Assembly (NCBI GenBank): GCA_947467405.1
Contig: CANIIN010000041.1
Location: 1 to 11,102, forward strand
DNA from: Betaproteobacteria bacterium
Lineage (GTDB): Bacteria > Pseudomonadota > Gammaproteobacteria > Burkholderiales > SG8-39
Direction: 5' to 3'
Length of the DNA stretch: 11,102 nucleotides
Shown here: one piece after another, positions 6,212 through 11,102 of the stretch
Position numbering within the stretch: position 1 is the stretch's first letter
Layout: every line of letters begins with the position of its first letter
The notes under the pieces: model-generated
What the model was told of the DNA's origin: nothing
The model's input: only the letters and a program-made list of their open reading frames with translations
Databases searched by the model: none
Translations under genes and position numbers: made by a program

Positions 6212-6340
6212 TCCCGGGGGCGACTCCGTAAACACACGCTCGGCGTGGTCGGGCTCTACATCGGCCGGATCTTCGAGGAGTCCAAGCACCGGCCGACGTA
6301 TGTCGTCAAGGATTCCATCAACGTGGCTGGCGCCATGACG
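6212..6340 (+). pseudogene. Possible coding remnant in an otherwise empty gap
   Basis: In the frame through 6245 the translation reads LRKHTLGVVGLYIGRIFEES followed by KHRPTYVVKDSINVAGAM. Codons here are strongly G/C at third positions and the residues look protein-like, after which the frame becomes Ser/Arg-rich and unconvincing. There is no ribosome binding site and I recognise no family. It may be a degraded gene fragment or chance. The rest of 6196-6419 holds nothing I can support. Confidence 0.25.
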
Positions 6341-6419
6341 GCCGTGCCGCGTCGCGAGCAGAGCTCTGCTTCCGCACGCGATGAGCGCGACGTGTCCGAT
6401 GTTTCCAACGTATCCATTG

Positions 6420-6905
6420 TCAAACAGACTGGGTTGCTTCGGCGACCTGAGAGTCCACGCGGATGCCCAGCAGTTCGTAGAAGTGCGCCATCTCCCACAT
6501 CGGGCCGATGAGCAGGAACTGCAGGTCCTTGAAGAACGATGGCCGCGCGCCCTCGATGTAGTGGCCGGCGAACTGGCCGATCCAGGCGATGACGAAAATC
6601 TCCAGAGCGACCCAGATGAAGTCGTGGCCGGTCAGGTTCTGCAGCCATATTGACACGGCATAGAACAGGGCCAGCGCGATCGTCAAGCCGACCGCCAGCC
6701 GCTTCGACAGCACGAAGTAATAAGCCAGCGCCGCGACGGTGATGACCGAGGCGGGGTTGATCCATTCGTTGCCGACCGGCACCGCCTTCAGCGCGCACAG
6801 CAACGACAACACGATGGCCGGGACGCAGATGTAGTGCACCTTGCGGTTGGCGGGGTGCTGATGACTGGTCGAGTATTCGTCCAGCCAGGCGTGTGCTGTC
6901 TTCAT
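6420..6905 (-). CDS. Mpo1-like / DUF962 membrane protein
   Basis: A 161-residue integral membrane protein. It opens MKTAHAWLDEYSTSHQHPANRK with the family pattern SHxHPxNRxxHYxxVP (His15, His17, His24). It has hydrophobic helices at about 27-42, 52-67, 70-88 and 96-112, and the second signature GQFAGHYIEGARPS (His115, Glu118, Pro122). Yeast Mpo1 (YGL010w) of this family is an iron-dependent dioxygenase in alpha-oxidation of 2-hydroxy fatty acids; the conserved His residues are the likely metal ligands. The true start is the ATG at 6905-6903, because AAGGAGGAG (6911-6919) lies 5 bases upstream. It follows the second Bug gene by 77 bases on the same strand and may share its transcript. Bacterial substrates are not established. 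Confidence 0.85.
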   Translation of the reverse strand: MKTAHAWLDEYSTSHQHPANRKVHYICVPAIVLSLLCALKAVPVGNEWINPASVITVAALAYYFVLSKRLAVGLTIALALFYAVSIWLQNLTGHDFIWVALEIFVIAWIGQFAGHYIEGARPSFFKDLQFLLIGPMWEMAHFYELLGIRVDSQVAEATQSV

Positions 6906-6982
6906 GACATCTCCTCCTTCACTGCGGACTGCGGACGGGCTCGCGCTCTGGCGGCATGATGGCCCGTGCTTGGTTCTGAATA

Positions 6983-7978
6983 CTACTCGCCCTTGATGCC
7001 TGCTTCGCGAATCACCTTGCCCCAATAGTCCCAGTCGCGCGTCGCGAAGGCGGCGAATTCGGCGGGCGGGGCATATTCGGGTTCGTTGCCGACCGCGCCC
7101 TTGACCTTCTCGGCGGTCTCCGGCTTGGCCAGGCCGGCCTGCAACTCACGGGTGAGGCGGTCGATGATGGGCTTCGGGGTGCCGGGTGGCGCGGCCAGGC
7201 CGACCCAGGTGCCGGCAATGAGGCCGGTCACGCCTTGCTCGAGGAAGGTGGGCGTGTCCGGCAGCACGGCGGCGCGTTTCGGCGTGCCGATGGCGATGGC
7301 GCGCAGCTTGCCCGACTTGATCAGCGGCAGCAGCGTGTAGGTGGCCGAGATCATCGGCAGGCGGCCGGCCAGCACGTCGTTGGTGGCCGGGCCCTGCCCC
7401 TTGTAGTTGATGTGTTCCATCTGGATACCGAAGGTGCTCTTCACTTTCTCGATGGCGAGGTGGCCGAGGCTGCCGGTACCCGAGCTGGTGTAATTGACCG
7501 CGCCAGGATTCGCCTTGGCGTAGGCGACGAGCTGGGTGAGGGTGCGGACGTCGGCCATGCCCTGCGCGGCCGGATTCACTGCGACCACGATGTAGGTGCT
7601 GTAGATCTGCCCGATCATCGAGAAGTCCTTGTAGAAATCGATGGTCCGGTGCATCAGGTGGTAGTTGTTGGAGGACGTATTGGTGATCATCACCAACGTG
7701 TGGCCATCCGGCGCAGCCTTGGAGACGAAGTCCTGGCCGATGGAGCCGGTGGCCCCGGCCTTGTTCTCGACGACGATGGTTTGGCCCAGGCGCGGGCCGA
7801 GGTCGGCGGCCAGCACGCGACCCAGAATGTCGGTGGGGCCGCCGGCGGCGAAGGGCACCACCAGCAGGATGGGTTTGCTCGGATAGTTCGCCTGCGCGCC
7901 GGCCGGCGCCGCCTGCGCCAGCGCGGCGAGCGCCAGCAGCGGCACGATCAGTCTGGAAACGAGATGGGCAAGGCGCAA
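6983..7978 (-). CDS. Bug-family (TctC-like) periplasmic solute-binding receptor
   Basis: A 331-residue secreted receptor. The signal peptide is about residues 1-28 or 1-30 (Arg2, Arg9, hydrophobic LIVPLLALAALAQAAP, cleavage near AGA-QA). The mature part starts NYPSKPILLVVPFAAGGPTD (31-50), then LGQTIVVENKAGATGSIG and APDGHTLVMITNTS, all family hallmarks. The start is a TTG at 7978-7976, supported by GGAGG (7984-7988) 5 bases upstream and by the complete signal peptide. No transporter membrane subunits are nearby. It diverges from the crotonase-family gene across a 173-base region with a GntR-type palindrome. Shared control with acyl-CoA metabolism and an organic acid ligand are reasonable inferences. 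It differs clearly from the other Bug gene here, so the two are not a recent duplication. Confidence 0.93.
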   Translation of the reverse strand: MRLAHLVSRLIVPLLALAALAQAAPAGAQANYPSKPILLVVPFAAGGPTDILGRVLAADLGPRLGQTIVVENKAGATGSIGQDFVSKAAPDGHTLVMITNTSSNNYHLMHRTIDFYKDFSMIGQIYSTYIVVAVNPAAQGMADVRTLTQLVAYAKANPGAVNYTSSGTGSLGHLAIEKVKSTFGIQMEHINYKGQGPATNDVLAGRLPMISATYTLLPLIKSGKLRAIAIGTPKRAAVLPDTPTFLEQGVTGLIAGTWVGLAAPPGTPKPIIDRLTRELQAGLAKPETAEKVKGAVGNEPEYAPPAEFAAFATRDWDYWGKVIREAGIKGE

Positions 7979-8025
7979 GGCAGCCTCCGGAAAGAAATGT
8001 GGGACGCAGGTCTGGAACGGCAGGA

Positions 8026-8054
8026 TGGCAATATTCTACGTGGATTGCTATGAT
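8026..8054 (+). promoter_or_regulatory. Candidate promoter for the crotonase gene
   Basis: TATGAT at 8049-8054 (five of six bases of the -10 consensus) lies 17 bases after TGGCAA at 8026-8031, a poor -35. It would start transcription near 8060, inside the ATTGGT-N3-ACCAAT palindrome, which fits repression by that site. Confidence 0.35.
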
Positions 8055-8056
8055 TA

Positions 8057-8071
8057 ATTGGTCCAACCAAT
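8057..8071. promoter_or_regulatory. Putative operator for a FadR-subfamily GntR regulator
   Basis: ATTGGT, CCA, ACCAAT is a perfect 6-base inverted repeat with a 3-base centre. This is the exact form of the PdhR box and close to the general TnGTnnnACnA sites of FadR-subfamily GntR proteins. It lies between the divergent Bug and crotonase genes, just downstream of a -10-like TATGAT. It could control both directions. No GntR gene is in the window. Confidence 0.6.
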
Positions 8072-8138
8072 ACATATTGTCACGCCCCTATCGTCACGAA
8101 GCCGCGCCCTTTGCAGGCTCGACCGGATGGCCCCCCCC

Positions 8139-8145
8139 AAGGAGA
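8139..8145 (+). promoter_or_regulatory. Ribosome binding site deciding the crotonase start
   Basis: AAGGAGA lies 6 bases before the ATG at 8152. It excludes an upstream in-frame extension to 7999, which would run through the operator region and does not resemble protein. Confidence 0.8.
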
Positions 8146-8151
8146 GAATCG

Positions 8152-8952
8152 ATGTTCACCCCCCCCAACGACATGATGCTGTACAGCGTCGCCGACCAGA
8201 TCGCGACCATTACCCTGAATCGTCCCGAAAAGCTGAACGCCTTCACCAACGAGATGCTGCGCTGCTGGGCGGCGTGCCTGGAGCAGGCGGCGGCCGACAA
8301 GGACGTGCGCGTCATCGTCATCACCGGCGCCGGCCGTGGCTTCTGCTCCGGCGGCGACGTCGAGCGCATGGGCAATGACGAAACGACCACTGCACTCTCC
8401 ATCAAGGAGAACCTGCGCAACGGCCCGCAGACCATTCCCACGCTGCTGGCGCGCATCGACAAGCCGGTGATCGCCGCCGTGAACGGCGTGGCCACCGGCG
8501 CGGGGCTCGATCTCGCGTTGATGTGCGACATGCGCTTTGCCGCCGCCGGGGCGCGCATGGGCGAGACCTACGCCAAGGTCGGGCTGGTGCCGGGTGCCGG
8601 CGGCGCGTACTTCCTGCCGCGCCTGGTGGGCGTCGGCAAGGCGCTGGAAATGTTCTGGGGCGCCGAGCTGATCACTGCCGACGAGGCCCTGAAGATCGGC
8701 ATGGTGAACCGCGTGTATCCCGACGCCGAACTGATGCAGAAGACGCGCGAATTCGCCACGAAAGTCGCCAAGGCGCCACCCATCTCCGTGCAGCTCATCA
8801 AGCGCGCCGTGTACCAGTGCGCGAGCGCCGATCTCACCACCAGCCTCGACCTGATTTCGTCGCACATGACGATTGCGCGCAGCAGCCGCGATCACAACGA
8901 GGCCATCGCCGCATTGCGCGAGAAACGCCAGGGCGTCTTCGAAGGGCGCTAG
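8152..8952 (+). CDS. Enoyl-CoA hydratase/isomerase (crotonase) family protein
   Basis: A 266-residue cytosolic crotonase-fold protein of normal length. It shows TLNRPEKLNAFTNEML (21-36), the first oxyanion-hole motif GRGFCSGGDV (61-70), KPVIAAVNGVATGAGLDLALMCDMR (104-128) and GLVPGAGGAYFLPRLVG (144-160), then the C-terminal trimerisation helices. Aligned by eye with rat mitochondrial hydratase, the two catalytic Glu positions are Asp120 and Tyr140, with Glu138 beside the second. The CoA site and oxyanion hole look intact. It may therefore hydrate by a variant mechanism, isomerise or hydrolyse a thioester; the specific reaction is unknown. It is preceded by a GntR-type operator and diverges from a Bug receptor gene, suggesting catabolism of an imported acid. 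C8 tracts lie on both sides of the start codon. Confidence 0.9.
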   Translation: MFTPPNDMMLYSVADQIATITLNRPEKLNAFTNEMLRCWAACLEQAAADKDVRVIVITGAGRGFCSGGDVERMGNDETTTALSIKENLRNGPQTIPTLLARIDKPVIAAVNGVATGAGLDLALMCDMRFAAAGARMGETYAKVGLVPGAGGAYFLPRLVGVGKALEMFWGAELITADEALKIGMVNRVYPDAELMQKTREFATKVAKAPPISVQLIKRAVYQCASADLTTSLDLISSHMTIARSSRDHNEAIAALREKRQGVFEGR

Positions 8953-8976
8953 GCCTCTCCTCCCGCCGCTTGCCTC

Positions 8977-9606
8977 TCAGGTCAGCGGCAGCATTACCAC
9001 TTCACGATAGGCCGGTCGCGCGCACAGGCGCGCGTACCAAGCCGCGACGTTCGGTATTTCGTCGGCCGATCGGGCGTCGGCGGTCAGCATCAGATAGCGG
9101 TACATCTGGCAGCCGATCGGCACGTCGCCCATGGTGAAATCATTGCCGGCCACGAAGGCTCGGTCGGCGAGATGGGCATCGAGTATCGGCGCCAGTTTCG
9201 CCAGTTGTGTGTGTGAATTGGCGATGATGGCCGGATCGCGTTTGTCGGGCGCGGTGCGGATGGTCTGCATGAATAGCGGCCCGACGTGAATGCCGAAGGT
9301 GATCGTGGCCCAATCCATCCAGCGGTCGGCGTCGGCGCGCACCGCCAGGTTGCGTGGATAGAACTCGCCCTTGCCGTAACGCGCGGCAAGGTAGCGCACG
9401 ATGGCGTTGGACTCCCAGAGAATCATGTCGCCATCCTGTATGGTCGGCACCAGGCCGTTAGGATTCATGTCGCGATAGGCCGGCTCATTGACCACGCCGA
9501 ACGCGCCGCCGGCATCAGTGCGTTCGAACGGCACACCGAGTTCGCGCAGCGTCCACAGCACCTTCTGTACATTGATCGAGTTGGTTCTGCCCCAGAGTTT
9601 GATCAT
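8977..9606 (-). CDS. Glutathione S-transferase family protein
   Basis: A 209-residue cytosolic GST. The N-terminal thioredoxin-like domain (about 1-80) has WGRTNSINVQKVLWTLRELG, with Ser10/Asn12 near the usual catalytic position, and ends in the glutathione-binding NGLVPTIQDGDMILWESNAI (cis-Pro54, Glu65-Ser66). An all-helical C-terminal domain (about 90-200) contains the FTMGDVPIG N-capping motif (usual form S/T-x-A-D). GSTs of this subgroup conjugate or reduce small electrophiles; the substrate is unknown. The ATG at 9606-9604 is supported by GGAGA (9613-9617) 6 bases upstream. It converges on the crotonase gene with only 24 bases between stops and no visible terminator. Confidence 0.93.
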   Translation of the reverse strand: MIKLWGRTNSINVQKVLWTLRELGVPFERTDAGGAFGVVNEPAYRDMNPNGLVPTIQDGDMILWESNAIVRYLAARYGKGEFYPRNLAVRADADRWMDWATITFGIHVGPLFMQTIRTAPDKRDPAIIANSHTQLAKLAPILDAHLADRAFVAGNDFTMGDVPIGCQMYRYLMLTADARSADEIPNVAAWYARLCARPAYREVVMLPLT

Positions 9607-9757
9607 GGTGTTTCTCCATTCGGATAATGTTGGTTGGCTTGTTCAGGGTGCGGCGACGATCAATTGTCGGGGCGAATATCGTGAGGATCAGCTCCAGACG
9701 GGCATCTTCGGGCATTTCACGAAATAAGCAAATCAGTGCCTCATTGTTATTTTCTGA

Positions 9758-9862
9758 AAGGATATCTAATCCTTCCAATAGAGCATAGCCTGACCTCCAG
9801 CATTGGCGATGCCTGATCTGAAAATCAGGTCACAGCCAATCCATTGAAACCTCTATTGGGAG
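9758..9862. repeat. Nested inverted repeats in the leader of the tail-fibre-like gene
   Basis: Four complementary pairs are visible: AAGGAT/ATCCTT (9758-9774), then an outer CCAATAGAG (9775-9783) with CTCTATTGG (9852-9860), inside it ATTGGC (9802-9807) with GCCAAT (9835-9840), and inside that CCTGAT (9812-9817) with ATCAGG (9824-9829). The outer right arm runs into the GGGAG ribosome binding site (9858-9862). The remaining 9607-9757 gap is relatively AT-rich and holds no gene I can support. Confidence 0.6.
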
Positions 9863-9869
9863 ATGAACC

Positions 9870-10502
9870 GTGCTGAACAAGATCATCGGTGGATTGGCGG
9901 GCTTGCTGTTCCTGGTGGGTGGCGCCACGGCGCAGACCTGCTCTTCCTACACCTACACGCTCAGCAACGGCACAACCGCTGACGCCGATCAGGTGATGAG
10001 CAATTTCAACACGGTACGAAATTGCGTCAACACGCTGGCCTCGGGCGGGACGCTGACCAATCCGACGCTGACGACTCCGAATATCGGCGCCGCAACGGCT
10101 ACGTCGATCAATTTTGGCGGCTCCACTCTGTCGGCCTATATCGAGGGAACCTGGACGCCGAGTCTGGGCGGTACCGCCACATACGCCGTGCAGGTGGGCC
10201 GATATACAAGGATAGGGCGACAGGTCACGGCATTCTTTCGATTGAATGTATCCACACTGGGCACCGGCAGCGCTACGACGATCAGCGGATTACCGACGGC
10301 CGACGACGGCACCATGCCCTATGGTGGCCAGGTCTACACATGGAGCGGCCTCAATGTGACGCCGGTTTTCCTGGGGGCGCGTGTCGCCAGCCAGACGATC
10401 GTGTTCGACGGCGCCACTGCAGCCAACGCAACCCTTAGCACCGCAATGAGCATATTCAAGGACGGCGCATTCATCTACGGGGTGGTTACCTATTTTCAAT
10501 AG
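9870..10502 (+). CDS. Secreted protein resembling phage tail-fibre / tail-spike beta domains
   Basis: A 210-residue protein. A Sec signal peptide covers residues 1-21 (Lys4, hydrophobic IIGGLAGLLFLVGG, cleavage ATA-Q). The mature N-terminus has CSSYTYTLSNGTTADADQ then VMSNFNTVRNCV (24-52), with two Cys that may pair. That NGT-ADA-QV..NFNTV pattern is common in phage tail-fibre-like proteins. Next come a Thr/Asn-Pro linker (TLTNPTLTTPN) and a Gly/Thr-rich beta domain with GTWTPSLGG and VGRYTRIGRQVTAFFRLNV (93-127), as in tail-fibre C-terminal domains. No phage genes are adjacent. The GTG start has GGGAG 7 bases upstream; the ATG at 9863 is out of frame. Its function may be adhesion or ligand binding, as inference only. 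It leads a cluster of small secreted-protein genes. Confidence 0.7.
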   Translation: MLNKIIGGLAGLLFLVGGATAQTCSSYTYTLSNGTTADADQVMSNFNTVRNCVNTLASGGTLTNPTLTTPNIGAATATSINFGGSTLSAYIEGTWTPSLGGTATYAVQVGRYTRIGRQVTAFFRLNVSTLGTGSATTISGLPTADDGTMPYGGQVYTWSGLNVTPVFLGARVASQTIVFDGATAANATLSTAMSIFKDGAFIYGVVTYFQ

Positions 10503-10574
10503 AAGCAGCGGAGATATCGGGCGTGATGTAACGGCGTATTGTGACCATTCATCGAAAAGGGCTGCGTACCAATC

Positions 10575-10874
10575 ATGATTCAACTCAAGCGCACTATTCA
10601 ACGCAGTGTTCTGCTGCTCAGCATCGCCTGCCTCAGTTGGACCGGGGTCAGCGCCGCACAGGCGGCCAACGGCTCCGTGGTCTACACCTACGACGCCTTG
10701 GGGCGGATCACCACGGCCAGCTACGACACTGGTGTGATCATTATCTACAGCTACGACGCCAACGGTAACCGCCTGTCGCAGGTGATCAACGTCAACAGCG
10801 CCTCGTTAGCCTGGACGGCTACCAGCACGCCCTGCACGTCGAATTGCTGGGGCAAGGGACTGTGGCACAACTGA
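10575..10874 (+). CDS. Miniature secreted YD/RHS-repeat protein
   Basis: A 99-residue protein. A Sec signal peptide covers about residues 1-30 (LKRTIQR, hydrophobic SVLLLSIACLSW, cleavage near AQA-A). The mature part contains two YD-repeat units, YTYDALGRITTASYDTG (37-53) and YSYDANGNRL (58-67), then a tail with Cys87 and Cys91 (CTSNCWGKGLWHN). YD repeats normally occur in long arrays in Rhs proteins and teneurins, where they form a beta shell; two units are too few for a shell. It may be a stub left from a longer Rhs gene, a small accessory protein or a decayed gene. The Shine-Dalgarno is weak (AAAAGGG about 12 bases upstream). It lies 72 bases after the tail-fibre-like gene and 73 before another secreted-protein gene. 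Confidence 0.72.
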   Translation: MIQLKRTIQRSVLLLSIACLSWTGVSAAQAANGSVVYTYDALGRITTASYDTGVIIIYSYDANGNRLSQVINVNSASLAWTATSTPCTSNCWGKGLWHN

Positions 10875-10947
10875 CCGTTGCCACCAGATCGACTTTCAAA
10901 CGTGTAATCGGGCATCGACGATGCAAAACTGCACTCTGGAGCATGCC

Positions 10948-11102
10948 GTGCCGACTGTCAGTCGCAAGTTACTGATTGGAGCGATTGTTCCCCTCCTGCT
11001 CTTTTTTACTCCGGGAATCGCGGCGGCACAATCCGGCAAAACGGCAGACGCTTCGGCTGCCGCTCGTGTGAAACAACCCCCTTCGCAGATGTCCCCCGGC
11101 AT
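10948..11102 (+). CDS. N-terminus of a secreted protein (cut by window end)
   Basis: From the GTG at 10948 the frame is open to the window edge, giving 51 residues: MPTVSRKLLIGAIVPLLLFF, then TPGIAAAQSGKTADASAAAR and a Pro/Ser stretch. It is a clear Sec signal peptide (Arg6-Lys7, hydrophobic core, AAA-Q cleavage) followed by a low-complexity mature start. GGAG at 10938-10941 lies 6 bases before the GTG, so this start is preferred to the in-frame ATG at 10921, which lacks a ribosome binding site. The family is not visible. Its place after a YD-repeat gene makes the start of a full-length Rhs-like protein possible, but this is only inference. Confidence 0.6.
   Translation, partial: MPTVSRKLLIGAIVPLLLFFTPGIAAAQSGKTADASAAARVKQPPSQMSPG

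Noticed and set aside
7235..8053. A 272-residue plus-strand open frame
   Set aside because: It is antisense to the second Bug gene, Gly/His/Arg-rich with no motifs.
9515..9830. Minus-strand small protein (LEGLDILSENNNEALICLFR...)
   Set aside because: It reads somewhat protein-like but begins at a TTG without a ribosome binding site, overlaps the GST start in another frame, and runs through the inverted repeats. It could be a relic, but I cannot support it as a gene.
9775..9860. Integron attC site
   Set aside because: The inverted repeats do not carry the GTTRRRY/RYYYAAC core motifs and no integrase is visible.

Overview
The window is GC-rich bacterial DNA. Its gene content is typical of Betaproteobacteria, most likely Burkholderiales: two orphan Bug-type solute receptors, a cytochrome b561, a beta-class-like glutathione S-transferase and a PncC/CinA-like protein. 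The lineage is inferred from gene content alone, since there is no rRNA or tRNA here. No CRISPR array, integrase or intact transposase is visible.

Left part (1-2455): a truncated cytochrome b561 gene on the minus strand diverges from a PncC/CinA-C-like gene. A tandem cyclic-nucleotide-binding protein follows, then a small two-helix membrane protein on the opposite strand. Middle part (2456-6195): a repeat-rich 338-base gap contains a 9-base inverted repeat and three tandem palindromes. It leads into a Bug receptor gene with a strong ribosome binding site. Next comes a 99-base MITE-like element, then a tightly spaced three-gene run: sugar-phosphate-isomerase-like TIM barrel, luciferase-like monooxygenase and SnoaL-like protein. 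This run looks like a small catabolic or modification operon of unknown substrate.

Right-middle part (6196-9606): a minus-strand pair (second Bug receptor, then a Mpo1-like/DUF962 membrane protein) diverges from a crotonase-family gene. The shared intergenic region carries a perfect ATTGGT-N3-ACCAAT palindrome, the form recognised by FadR-subfamily GntR regulators such as PdhR. The crotonase aligns with Asp and Tyr where classical hydratases have two catalytic Glu. A glutathione S-transferase gene converges on it.

Right end (9607-11102): composition becomes more AT-rich and the content changes. A nested set of inverted repeats precedes three consecutive small genes, each encoding a Sec signal peptide: a tail-fibre-like beta protein, a miniature YD/RHS-repeat protein, and a protein cut by the window end. 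This cluster and its structured leader are the least ordinary part of the window. The repeat element at 2671-2746, the MITE-like element and the GntR-type operator are the other points most worth checking.
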